A program made the position numbers and the translations under genes. A stretch of 64,000 nucleotides of DNA from contig NZ_JAHXNL010000001.1 of NCBI RefSeq assembly GCF_023148685.1, positions 620,001 to 684,000 of the forward strand, read 5' to 3'. Under the pieces are notes generated by a model that ran no database searches, was not told the origin of the DNA, and worked only from the letters and a program-made list of their open reading frames with translations. The stretch's first letter is position 1; every line of letters begins with the position of its first letter. Source of the stretch: Georgenia sp. EYE_87. GTDB lineage: Bacteria > Actinomycetota > Actinomycetes > Actinomycetales > Actinomycetaceae. This document shows positions 49,012-56,982 of this stretch, in pieces.

Positions 49012-49065
49012 ACCAGGTGCGCGCCGCGATTGCCGCGGGGCCCGCTGGTGGAGGAAGGTCTACCC

Positions 49066-50370
49066 ATGACCTCGACGACGGTGGTACCCCGCGAACTGGT
49101 GGAGCAGGCGAGCACGATCGGCGGCTCCGACGTGGTCCTGACCGACGAGCAGGTGCACGAGCACATCCTCGCCTCGCTCGCCCGGATGAACCTCGACGGG
49201 CGTAGCGTCGCGGTGGTCGTCCCCGACGGCACCCGGTCCGTCTCCATGCCGCTGCTCATGCGCTCGGTGCACGAGGCGCTCGCCGGCCGGGCCACGACCG
49301 TCACGGTCGTCATCGCCCTCGGCACGCACGCCGCCATGAGCGAGGAGGCGATCGCGACGCACCTGGGCTTTGAGCCCGGGCGTCTGGAGGAGACCTACCC
49401 GGGCTGGCGCGTGGTCAACCACGAGTGGTGGAAGCCGGAGACCTTCGCCGACCTCGGCACCATCCCGGCCGAGGAGGTTGCGCGGTACTCCGGCGGCCGG
49501 CTCACCGACCGGCCGATGCACGTGATCGTCAACCGGGCCGTGGTCGAGCACGACGTGGCCCTGGTGGTCGGGCCCGTGCTGCCGCACGAGGTGGTCGGTA
49601 TGTCCGGCGGCAACAAGTACTTCTTCCCGGGGCTGTCCGGGCACGACGTCATCGACATGTCGCACTGGGTCGGCGCCCTCATCTCCTCCTTCGAGATCAT
49701 CGGCACCCGCGGCATCACGCCCGTCCGGGCCCTCATCAACGCCGCGGCGGACCGGATCCCGTCCGAGAAGCTGTGCGTCGCCGTCGTCACGGAGGCCGGG
49801 ACGGACCGGCTGCACTCCGTCAGCGTCGGCACCACCGAGTCCGCCTGGGAGGGCGCCGCGGACATCGCCGCGGACAGCCACATCACCTACCTCGACCAGC
49901 CCGTGAAGCGGGTGCTGTCCGTCCTGCCGACGATGTACGACGACATCTGGACCGGCGCCAAGGGCATGTACAAGATCGAGCCGATCGTCGCCGACGGCGG
50001 CGAGGTCATCATCTACGCCCCGCACATCACGCAGATCTCCGCGATGCACCCGAGCCTCATGAAGATCGGCTACCACAACCGCGACTACTACGTGAAGCAG
50101 TGGGACCGGTTCAAGGACCACCCGTGGGGCGACCTCGCCCACTCCACGCACCTGCGCGGGCAGGGCACCTACGACCCCGAGACCGGCGAGGAGCACAACC
50201 GCGTCACCGTGACGCTGGCGACCTCCATCCCGCGCGAGGAGGTCGAGGCGGTCAACCTGCGGTGGATGGACCCCGCCGACGTCGACGTCGACGCGATGGA
50301 GGCCGACCCCGAGGTGATGGTCGTGCACAACGCCGGCGAGGTTCTCTTCCGCCTGCGGGACAGGTCCTGA
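49066..50370 (+). CDS. larA: LarA-family nickel-pincer racemase/epimerase
   Basis: 434 residues. The lysine that binds the pincer cofactor is K184 in [12 protein letters not shown]174 (VLPHEVVG) and H200 (DMSHWVG) are the expected nickel and acid/base positions, with the same numbers as in lactate racemase from L. plantarum. GTHAAMS near residue 87 is also conserved. The family racemises lactate and other 2-hydroxyacids. The specificity here is unknown, and the nearby hexuronate genes and a shared upstream hexamer repeat hint at a sugar-acid substrate. ATG at 49066 follows GGAGGAAGG. larC follows with overlap. Confidence 0.93.
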   Translation: MTSTTVVPRELVEQASTIGGSDVVLTDEQVHEHILASLARMNLDGRSVAVVVPDGTRSVSMPLLMRSVHEALAGRATTVTVVIALGTHAAMSEEAIATHLGFEPGRLEETYPGWRVVNHEWWKPETFADLGTIPAEEVARYSGGRLTDRPMHVIVNRAVVEHDVALVVGPVLPHEVVGMSGGNKYFFPGLSGHDVIDMSHWVGALISSFEIIGTRGITPVRALINAAADRIPSEKLCVAVVTEAGTDRLHSVSVGTTESAWEGAADIAADSHITYLDQPVKRVLSVLPTMYDDIWTGAKGMYKIEPIVADGGEVIIYAPHITQISAMHPSLMKIGYHNRDYYVKQWDRFKDHPWGDLAHSTHLRGQGTYDPETGEEHNRVTVTLATSIPREEVEAVNLRWMDPADVDVDAMEADPEVMVVHNAGEVLFRLRDRS

Positions 50371-51746
50371 GCGCGGGGCGCCCGGTCTGGCTGGACGTCA
50401 GCGCGGGGGTCGCCGGGGACATGCTCCTCGGCGCGCTCGTCGACGCCGGCGCGGACCTGAAGCAGATCCAGGCCGCCGTCGACGCCGTGGTGCCGGGCTC
50501 GGTCCGGCTGACCCGGGCCGAGGTGGTCCGGGGCGGGCAGCGCGCCACGAAGGTCGACGTCGAGCCGCTCGTCGACGACCCGCCGCACCGCCGGTGGACC
50601 ACGATCCGCGAGATGCTCGAGCAGGCGGCGCTCGACGAGGTCACCCGCGAACGGGCCCTGGCCACCTTCGCGCGCCTGGCCGAGGCCGAGGGCCACGTGC
50701 ACGGCACGAGCCCCGAGGACGTGCACTTCCACGAGGTCGGCGCCCTGGACTCCATCGCCGACGTCGTCGGCGTGTGCGAGGGGCTCCGGCTGCTCGGCGC
50801 CGGCACGGTGACCGCGACGGCGATCGCCCTCGGCGAGGGTCGGATCCGCGCCGCCCACGGCGACATCCCCGTACCCGTCCCGGCGGTGGCCCAGCTCGCC
50901 GTCGGCTGGCCGGTCGTGTCGGGAGCGCCGACGGCCGGACACGACCACCCCCCGCACGACCACGGCCACGGCCACCAGCACGAGCACGAGCACGAGCGCG
51001 AACACGCGCACGGCAACGACGACGAGCCCGAACGCACGGTGCGCTCGCCTGCCTCAGCACCGGCGGCACGCCAGGTCGGCGAGCTCGCCACCCCCACCGG
51101 GGTCGCCCTGGTCCGGGCGCTGGCGTCGTCGGCCGGGCCGATGCCCGCGATGACGCTGGCCGCCGTCGGTATCGGCGCGGGCACCAAGGACCTGCCGGGC
51201 CGCCCGAACGTCGTGCGCGTGCTGGTCGGCGAGGAAGCGACCGCCCCGCTGTCCGGCGGAGGCGTTCCCGGAACGCCGGCCGAGGTCGTGCAGCTCGAGG
51301 CGAACGTCGACGACCTCGACCCGCGGCTGTGGCCGGGCGTGCTCGCCCAGGTGCTCGACGCGGGGGCGCTCGACGCCTGGCTCTCCCCCATCCTCATGAA
51401 GAAGGGCCGGCCCGCGCACACCCTGCACGCCCTCTGCCCGCCGGGCTCCGCGGCCGACGCCGTGAGCGCGGCCATCCTCGCCCACACGACCACGCTCGGC
51501 GTGCGACAGCACGCACCCCTGCACCGCCGCGTGCTCGAGCGCAGCTGGCAGGAGGTCGACGTGGACGGGCAGCCTGTGCGCATCAAGGTCGCCCACGACG
51601 GCACGACGGTCCGCCAGGCCACCCCGGAGTTCGACGACGTCGCCACGGCGGCCGCGACGCTGGGGCTGCCCGAGCGGGTCGTGCTGGACCTGGCCCGGCG
51701 GGCCGCCCAGGAGTCAGGCCTTGAGCCGGGCGCACCGGCGCCCTGA
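50367..51746 (+). CDS. larC: LarC, nickel insertion protein, probable CTG start
   Basis: About 459 residues in one continuous frame, so the LarC1 and LarC2 parts need no frameshift, unlike L. plantarum. The N-terminus [20 protein letters not shown] is the LarC start block, [19 protein letters not shown] follows near 120, and [16 protein letters not shown] and [14 protein letters not shown] near 310-350 mark the C-terminal domain. A His/Glu/Asp-rich stretch around 190-215 probably binds nickel. No ATG, GTG or TTG exists in frame between the upstream larA codons and this block. CTG at 50367, overlapping the larA TGA as CTGA, is the likely start. LarC inserts nickel into the pincer ligand. Confidence 0.9.
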   Translation: MSAGRPVWLDVSAGVAGDMLLGALVDAGADLKQIQAAVDAVVPGSVRLTRAEVVRGGQRATKVDVEPLVDDPPHRRWTTIREMLEQAALDEVTRERALATFARLAEAEGHVHGTSPEDVHFHEVGALDSIADVVGVCEGLRLLGAGTVTATAIALGEGRIRAAHGDIPVPVPAVAQLAVGWPVVSGAPTAGHDHPPHDHGHGHQHEHEHEREHAHGNDDEPERTVRSPASAPAARQVGELATPTGVALVRALASSAGPMPAMTLAAVGIGAGTKDLPGRPNVVRVLVGEEATAPLSGGGVPGTPAEVVQLEANVDDLDPRLWPGVLAQVLDAGALDAWLSPILMKKGRPAHTLHALCPPGSAADAVSAAILAHTTTLGVRQHAPLHRRVLERSWQEVDVDGQPVRIKVAHDGTTVRQATPEFDDVATAAATLGLPERVVLDLARRAAQESGLEPGAPAP

Positions 51747-51748
51747 CC

Positions 51749-52009
51749 CAACCGGCCCTTGGCCTTGGCCACCTTCATCCACTCGCGGGTGCGCAGCCGG
51801 ATCAGATCGGACTCGAACTCCAAGGTGTCGCCCGCCCGACAGGCGGCGGGCGCCTCCCGCAACCCAGGTCGCTCACAATTGGTGCCGGTCAGGCCGTGAT
51901 CGACATAGATCCGGTCAGCCCCGACGCCGAAGCCGAGCAGAGCGTCGCGTTGAGCCGTCAGGTCCCGTTGATCGGTGGAGCATCGGGCGTATCCGACAAG
52001 CAGCGCGCT
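51749..52009 (-). pseudogene. Serine recombinase (resolvase) remnant
   Basis: An 87-codon open stretch on the minus strand with no start codon. It begins LLVGYARCSTDQRDLTAQRD, the catalytic-serine motif of resolvase/invertase recombinases (S in RCST), and continues YVDHGLTGTNCERPGL and ACRAGDTL. It then jumps directly to EFESDLIRLRTREWMKVAKA, which in full-length proteins lies about 50 residues further on. The C-terminal helix-turn-helix is missing, because the frame runs into the larC stop 2 bp away. It is therefore internally deleted and truncated at both ends. It marks the junction between the conserved larA-larC region and the accessory region to its right. Confidence 0.8.
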
Positions 52010-52098
52010 GCGGGCTCGGTGACCCCACCGTCGATGGTCTTGCCGGTATCGCCATGACGCTGCACCCTGTAACCCCCCAGTCCTGGCCGGAGGCCCCC

Positions 52099-52665
52099 AT
52101 GGGCAAGCTGATCTACGCAGCCAACACCTCGCTCGACGGCTACCTCGAGGATGAGACCGGCTCCTTCGACTGGTCCGTGCCTGACGACGAGGTGCACGCG
52201 TTCTGGAACGAGCACGAGCGGCACATCGGCACCTCGCTCTACGGCCGCCGCATGTACGAGACGATGCGCGTCTGGGAGAGCGATGACTGGTTGGCGACCG
52301 AACCGGCCGTCGTCCGCGAGTACGCAGGGATCTGGCGTGACGCCGACAAAGTCGTCTACTCCTCGACGCTTGAAGAGGTCTCGACGGCGCGGACGAGGAT
52401 CGAGCGGCAGTTCGACCCCGAGGCGGTACGACAGCTCAAGGAAACCTCCAACTCGGACCTGAGCATCGGCGGCGCGGCTATCGGTGCCGAAGCGTTCCGC
52501 CACGGGCTGGTGGACGAGTGCGTGCTGCTCCTGTGCCCCGTGACTGTGGGCGGCGGCAAGCCGGCGCTGCCCCGGGGCGTCCGGCTCGACCTCGAGCTGC
52601 TGGATCACCGACGGTTCCGTAATGGTGTGGTCTATGTGCGCCACGCGATACGAAGCGCTACCTGA
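52099..52665 (+). CDS. Dihydrofolate-reductase-fold (RibD C-terminal-like) protein
   Basis: 188 residues. KLIYAANTSLDGYLEDETGSFDW at the start, GRRMYETMRVWE near 50, ADKVVYSSTLEEV near 90 and DLSIGGAAIGAEAFRHGLVDE near 125 are the features of the RibD_C/DHFR-like family (NADPH-binding fold), common as small stand-alone proteins in actinobacteria. They are usually of unknown substrate and not true DHFRs. ATG at 52099 follows GGAGG closely. A 352 bp stretch with the recombinase remnant separates it from larC. It is convergent with the response-regulator gene. Confidence 0.88.
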   Translation: MGKLIYAANTSLDGYLEDETGSFDWSVPDDEVHAFWNEHERHIGTSLYGRRMYETMRVWESDDWLATEPAVVREYAGIWRDADKVVYSSTLEEVSTARTRIERQFDPEAVRQLKETSNSDLSIGGAAIGAEAFRHGLVDECVLLLCPVTVGGGKPALPRGVRLDLELLDHRRFRNGVVYVRHAIRSAT

Positions 52666-52696
52666 CACCGGCTGTGGCTATCGCGCTTGTCAGGGA

Positions 52697-52722
52697 GCGC
52701 CGCGACGGGCTCACCGCGGCGC
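52697..52722. terminator. Possible terminator between convergent genes
   Basis: An 8 bp stem GCGCCGCG/CGCGGCGC (52697-52704 with 52715-52722) with a 10-base loop in the 107 bp gap between the DHFR-like and response-regulator genes. Modest strength. Confidence 0.4.
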
Positions 52723-52772
52723 GCTGCGCGTCCGGTGCGTCGCTGCCGGATCTTGCAGCCCCTTGTATGAGC

Positions 52773-53420
52773 TCAGGTGCGTCCCGTCTCGTGAGCCCAC
52801 ATGGCAACCTCGACCCGGTTACGCGCGCCGAGCTTGCGCATCAGGCTGGCCAGGTGGGTCTTGACGGTGCTGGGACTGATGTGGAGCTCGGTGGCGATCT
52901 CGCTGTTGGTCCGGCCTTGAGCGACTGTGACGAGCACTTGCTCCTCACGGGCGGTAAGCGGTTCTATCGGCTGCGCGGGTCGTCCACTCTGCGAGGCGGC
53001 GAAGGCCTCAAGTAGGCGGACGGTGACGCTGGGGGCGATGAGGGCCTCTCCATCGGCAGCCGCGTGGATTGCCTGGGTCAGGAGTGCTGGCCCGGCGTCC
53101 TTGAGGAGGAAGCCCCGGGCACCGGCTTTCAACGCCTCATAGACGTACACGTCGAGGTCGAACGTGGTGATTACCACGATTGGCAGGGGGTCGACGACGT
53201 CGGGTCCGGCAAGCTGGCGGGTGGCTTCGATGCCGTCCATCAGCGGCATGCGGATATCGAACAGGCCGACATCAGGACGTAGTCGCCGAGCCAGGCTCAC
53301 GGCCTGGCACCCGTCGGCGGCTGCGGCGACGACCTCGATGTCGGGTTGGGCGTCCAGGAGCATCGTCAGGCCGGTGCGCACGATGTTCTGGTCATCGGCG
53401 ATGAGCACCCGGATGCTCAT
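52773..53420 (-). CDS. NarL/LuxR-family response regulator
   Basis: 215 residues. The receiver domain starts VRVLIADDQNIVRTGL; D55 in LFDIRMP is the phosphoacceptor, with T and K in VVITTFD and FLLKD. The LuxR-type helix-turn-helix is at the C-terminus: LTAREEQVLVTVAQGRTNSE, then LHISPSTVKTHLASLMRKLG. Its ATG overlaps the end of the histidine kinase gene by 4 nt (53417-53420), so the pair is co-translated. The target is probably an ABC exporter or similar, and a broken ABC ATPase gene lies 2 kb away. Confidence 0.94.
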   Translation of the reverse strand: MSIRVLIADDQNIVRTGLTMLLDAQPDIEVVAAAADGCQAVSLARRLRPDVGLFDIRMPLMDGIEATRQLAGPDVVDPLPIVVITTFDLDVYVYEALKAGARGFLLKDAGPALLTQAIHAAADGEALIAPSVTVRLLEAFAASQSGRPAQPIEPLTAREEQVLVTVAQGRTNSEIATELHISPSTVKTHLASLMRKLGARNRVEVAMWAHETGRT

Positions 53421-54565
53421 AGCGCGGTACCGGCGCGGGGCAGCATCGCCTCGACGCGCCAGCCGCGGCCGGCGGTGGGGCCGGCGTGGAACGTGCCGCC
53501 CAGCAGCGTGGCCCGCTCCCGCATACCGATCAGGCCGTAGCCCGACGCGTTGCCGACGGGCGTGCTGGGGTCCCCATCGTCGTCGACCGTCAACTGCACC
53601 CGCTCGGGGTTGCCCACGACGCGCACGGTGACCCGGGAGGCGCAGCGGGCGTGCCGTCGTGCGTTGGTGACCGACTCTTGGGCCAGGCGGTAGAGCGCGG
53701 CGTCAAGCGCGGGGCTGAGATCGTCCAGCTCCCCGGAAACCTCCACGTGGACCGGCGGCCCTCCGTCGGCCTCACCGGCGAGCCGCTCGAGGTCAGCCAC
53801 GCCCGGCCGTGGCGTGAAGTCCGCTTCCTCGGTGGCGCGCAGGACACCGACCATGGTGCGCAGTTCGGTGAGCGTTCGCGCGGCCGCGTCCTCGATGACA
53901 GCAAGGACCTCGGTGGCACGCTCGGGGTGAGACGCTGCGACGGCACGTCCGGCCTGGGCCTGGATGGCGATCCCGGAGACGTGGTGGGCGACTGTGTCGT
54001 GGAGCTCACGTGCCAGCTGCTCGCGCTCCCGGGCCCTGGCCTCGTCGATCTCGCGGATGCGCGTCTTCGCGTGGTAGCGGATCGCAGCGCCCAGGGCTGC
54101 GGCGAACAGGAAGAACCCATACCCGGCCGCCATCTCTGCCGGGCTCATCGGGTCGGCGACGTGAGTGATGACCAGCCAGACCAGGATGACCCCAAGTCCG
54201 GTCGCGGCCTCGCGGCCGGCTCCCCACCGGAACAGCGCATAGGCCAGGACGAGCACGGCCGAGATGCTGGACAGCAGATAGGCCTCCTCCCCCAGCAAGA
54301 TCCTGGCGATATCGACGGTGATGAGCGTTCCGAAGGAGACCGCGACCGCCCCCAGAGGGTGGCTTCGCCGCCACGGCAGGGGGGCGAGGACGACAAGCAC
54401 GGCGAGGAGCACCAGCGGGCGCGACGTCAGGTCCTCGCGGAGGACCGCCTCCGCCACCGACCACGTCGCGAGGACCGCGACGAGCGCCCAGTCGCGCCAC
54501 ACCCGTCGCGGCGGGTTCGCCGGTCGAGGCTCAGCCCACAACGAGCGCAGCGCCTCCGTCAGCAT
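53417..54565 (-). CDS. DesK/NarX-type sensor histidine kinase
   Basis: 382 residues. About five or six membrane helices occupy residues 25-165. A coiled-coil linker leads to the HisKA_3 dimerisation motif ARELHDTVAHHVSG with phosphoacceptor H189. A HATPase domain near 280-375 has QESVTNARRHA (N box) and GYGLIGMRERATLLGG (G box). It phosphorylates the response regulator encoded downstream. ATG at 54565 sits 6 nt after a TACGCT -10 box, so the mRNA is probably leaderless; an in-frame start at 54613 is less likely. The short loops suggest sensing within the membrane. Confidence 0.93.
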   Translation of the reverse strand: MLTEALRSLWAEPRPANPPRRVWRDWALVAVLATWSVAEAVLREDLTSRPLVLLAVLVVLAPLPWRRSHPLGAVAVSFGTLITVDIARILLGEEAYLLSSISAVLVLAYALFRWGAGREAATGLGVILVWLVITHVADPMSPAEMAAGYGFFLFAAALGAAIRYHAKTRIREIDEARAREREQLARELHDTVAHHVSGIAIQAQAGRAVAASHPERATEVLAVIEDAAARTLTELRTMVGVLRATEEADFTPRPGVADLERLAGEADGGPPVHVEVSGELDDLSPALDAALYRLAQESVTNARRHARCASRVTVRVVGNPERVQLTVDDDGDPSTPVGNASGYGLIGMRERATLLGGTFHAGPTAGRGWRVEAMLPRAGTAL

Positions 54566-54571
54566 CTGTCC

Positions 54572-54577
54572 AGCGTA
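54572..54577 (-). promoter_or_regulatory. -10 box of the two-component operon
   Basis: TACGCT on the minus strand, 6 nt before the kinase ATG at 54565, as in leaderless actinobacterial promoters. No convincing -35. Confidence 0.5.
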
Positions 54578-54727
54578 GGAACAACACGGCAGCGGCGTAT
54601 CAGCCGAAAGCACGAGCGAGAGACCGTGCCTTCGGCCGGTCGGACTCCGGCCCGCGGGCTGATGTGCCCGCCGCCGGGCTCAACGATCGTGGACCTGCCG
54701 ATCCTCACCACAACAACGGAGCCCACG

Positions 54728-55216
54728 ATGAGAACACGTCAACTCACCACCCCGCTGGAGAACCCGCGCATGCCGGTGCAAGCGAAGCTCGCGGCAGCCT
54801 GGACCAGCGTCATGTTTCTCTATATCTACGTCGACTACTTCGCCCTCTACAAGCCCGGTGTCGTCGACGACATCCTGGCTGGCGTCGTCTGGGAGTTCGA
54901 CATCAGCCAGACGTTGTTGACCGCTTTCCTCACGCTCATAGCGATCCCGACCCTGATGGTGACGCTCTCCATGACGCTGCCCGCCGGTGTGAACCGCGCC
55001 ACGAACCTCGTCGTTGCATCGCTCTACATCCCCGTCTCGGCATTCAACGCGGTGGGCGAGTCCTGGACGTACTTCTACGGCCTTGGCGTCGCACTGGAAG
55101 TGATCCTTCTCGCCCTCATCCTGCGGTACGCCTGGACCTGGCCCCGCACCGCACCGTCGGCGACCATGGCGACCAGCCCAGACGGTGAAGCCGTTCGCGC
55201 CCAGCAGCACGTGTGA
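54728..55216 (+). CDS. Four-helix membrane protein (DUF6326-like)
   Basis: 162 residues with four hydrophobic segments near 22-42, 65-85, 92-112 and 120-140. AAWTSVMFLYIYVDYFALYKPG, with aromatic-acidic residues in helix 1, resembles the DUF6326 family as I remember it. The gene is divergent from the histidine kinase (163 bp apart) and may be a target of that system. ATG at 54728; the ribosome site is weak (CGGAG about 7 nt upstream). Its function is unknown. Confidence 0.75.
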   Translation: MRTRQLTTPLENPRMPVQAKLAAAWTSVMFLYIYVDYFALYKPGVVDDILAGVVWEFDISQTLLTAFLTLIAIPTLMVTLSMTLPAGVNRATNLVVASLYIPVSAFNAVGESWTYFYGLGVALEVILLALILRYAWTWPRTAPSATMATSPDGEAVRAQQHV

Positions 55217-55422
55217 ACCCAGAGCACTCCCCGTCCTCTCCGGAGCCATCCGCCTCGGTGCCGCGGTGTGGGCCTCCTGGCGGTGGGACACCAACTACCA
55301 CTGGGACGTCGTGTAGGGGCCTTGTCGTCGTCCGCGTCACTGGCACCCGTCACGACGGACGGGCACGCCGAGCCGCCGTATCAGATCCGCCAGTCCCACC
55401 ATCACCCAGGAAGGTCCCTGTC

Positions 55423-55668
55423 ATGATCGAGGCACACGAGCTCACCAAGCGCTACGGCGACAAGTCCGCCGTGCACACCCTCAGCTCACCATCGCGCCCG
55501 GCACCGTGACCGGGTTCCGCCGCACTCCTGGGTGACCCCGAACGCTCGTCCTCGACGAGCCGGTCAACGGGCTCAACCCCGACGGCGTGCAGTGGGTTCG
55601 CCAGCTGGTGCGCGACCTGGCCGTCGAGGGATGGACCGTGTTCCTGTCCTCGCACCTGATAAGCGAGA
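55423..55668 (+). pseudogene. Broken ABC transporter ATP-binding gene
   Basis: ATG at 55423 with AGGAAGG upstream begins MIEAHELTKRYGDKSAVHTL, a normal ABC ATPase start, then shifts frame (the continuation TIAPGTVTGF is in another frame). The Walker A, Q-loop and signature regions are missing. The frame resumes as AALLGDPE, shifts again to LVLDEPVNGLNPDGVQWVRQ (Walker B), and ends after FLSSHLISEM at the H-loop. This means at least two frameshifts, an internal deletion of over 100 codons and a lost C-terminus. No permease gene follows. It was probably an antibiotic-type exporter controlled by the adjacent two-component system. Confidence 0.85.
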
Positions 55669-56056
55669 TGTCGACGACGGCAGCGGGGAAATCTCAGTGT
55701 GCAGCGTGTGTGATCTGCCCTCGTGTTCGTACAGCAAACGACAACCGGCACACCGACCAGTGGCAGCGAGATCACTCGAGGTGTGCCGCAAGCGGATCCC
55801 CTACTGGGATGGCTCACCTTGATGGTGCCCTCGGCGACAACTGCACACCGCTGCACGGGGCATCACGCGGCGAGACCGTCGCAACAGGGTGTACCCCCAC
55901 GCCACATCTTGTGGCAAGGTGTTCTCCCTGTTGCCGCGAGTCCACTTCCGGGCCTCTGCAACAGGTGTGTGCGAGGTTCTGGACATGGCGCCGCACGTAG
56001 GGAGCCCCATCCCCAGCGCCTGATGAACCGGATTTGCGACCTGCTACATTCGCCGC
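55669..56056. other. Gene-free stretch after the ABC remnant
   Basis: About 390 bp of visibly lower GC than its neighbours with no ORF I can support. It holds the probable GntR promoter at its right end: TACATT at 56045-56050, 6 nt before the GTG at 56057. The rest looks like decayed sequence that once followed the ABC gene. Confidence 0.5.
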
Positions 56057-56800
56057 GTGGCTGACCAGGGTTTTCTCGATCCGTCCCTGCCGGTGACTCT
56101 GCACGAACAGATCTCCAACGAGTTTCGTTCTCGCATTGCCTCCGGTACTTGGCCGCCGCGATACCGCCTCCCGAGCGAACCCGAGCTTGCGGCGGAACTC
56201 TCCGTCGGGCGTGGGACTCTCCGCCGAGCGCTCCTGACACTGCTGGAGGAAGGTCTGCTTCGCCGCGTGCCCGGCAAGGGCACGTTCGTCACCTCGACCA
56301 CCATCGAACCCGCCATCGCCCAGAAGCTCACCGGCCTGAGCGAGGACTTCACCAGTCAGGGGATCGTGTCGGCCACTGAGGTGATCGACTGCTCCCTGAT
56401 CGAGCCTCCGGCGCCCGTCGCGGCGCTGCTCGAGATTCCTGCGGGCGGCGAGGTGCTCCGCCTGTACCGTCGACGGTCCACGGCCGGTGGCCCGGTTGCC
56501 CTCCTCCACAACTACGTTCGCGCGGTGAACCTCCCCGGAATCGAGCACGTCGATTTTGAGAAGGAAAGCCTCTTCAACACGCTCGAGACCACCTACAGGC
56601 TGCGCATCGCGACCGCGCGCCGCACCTTCAGCGCCGAGCCGGCGAATGAGATGGTCTCCGAGCGACTCGGCGTGCCGCTCGGCAGCCCGGTCCAGTATCT
56701 CGAGCAGGTGACCTACCTCGCCGACGGGCACCCGATCGAGTATTCGGACGTCTGGATCCGCTCCGACCGTCTGCGGGTCACGTCGCTCCTGTCCCGCTGA
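56057..56800 (+). CDS. GntR/HutC-family regulator with UTRA domain
   Basis: 247 residues. The winged helix is LHEQISNEFRSRIASGTWPP, then LPSEPELAAELSVGRGTLRRALLTL (residues about 15-75; wing VPGKGTFV). The UTRA ligand domain covers about 95-240 (GEVLRLYRRRSTAGGPVALL, PVQYLEQVTYLADGHPIEYS). HutC-type regulators sense small metabolites such as phosphorylated sugars. The GTG start is 6 nt after TACATT, so probably leaderless. It lies just upstream of the nucleoside cluster, whose promoter holds a TGTCTATAGACA palindrome of the type this subfamily binds. Confidence 0.9.
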   Translation: MADQGFLDPSLPVTLHEQISNEFRSRIASGTWPPRYRLPSEPELAAELSVGRGTLRRALLTLLEEGLLRRVPGKGTFVTSTTIEPAIAQKLTGLSEDFTSQGIVSATEVIDCSLIEPPAPVAALLEIPAGGEVLRLYRRRSTAGGPVALLHNYVRAVNLPGIEHVDFEKESLFNTLETTYRLRIATARRTFSAEPANEMVSERLGVPLGSPVQYLEQVTYLADGHPIEYSDVWIRSDRLRVTSLLSR

Positions 56801-56915
56801 CAGGCGCCTGGACCGCCGCCGCCAGCGGCTTGGTGGCGGCGCTCTGATCCTGACGCCCTGCACCCCTGCGCTCGGTTCAACGCTGCCCCTGCGACGACTC
56901 GGGGTCTCGAACGCG

Positions 56916-56944
56916 TTGACGTCCGGGACGGCGCGCCGTACTCT
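56916..56944 (+). promoter_or_regulatory. Promoter of the nucleoside-use operon
   Basis: TTGACG (56916-56921), 17 bp spacer, TACTCT (56939-56944): a good sigma-70-type pair. The predicted transcript starts near 56951, about 32 nt before the kinase ATG. Confidence 0.65.
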
Positions 56945-56960
56945 CTGTCTTGTACATAGT

Positions 56961-56972
56961 TGTCTATAGACA
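56961..56972. promoter_or_regulatory. GntR/HutC-type operator TGTCTATAGACA
   Basis: A perfect 12 bp palindrome just downstream of the predicted start site, fitting the GTnTAnAC-type consensus of HutC regulators. Outer arms CTCTGTC (56943-56949) and GACAGAG (56969-56975) add further symmetry. Binding here would block elongation. Confidence 0.72.
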
Positions 56973-56982
56973 GAGATGGTCG

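Noticed and set aside
55212-55422. Short open frame between the DUF6326-like gene and the ABC remnant
   Set aside because: The frame at 55213-55509 merely runs into the start of the ABC remnant and has no start context or recognisable content of its own.
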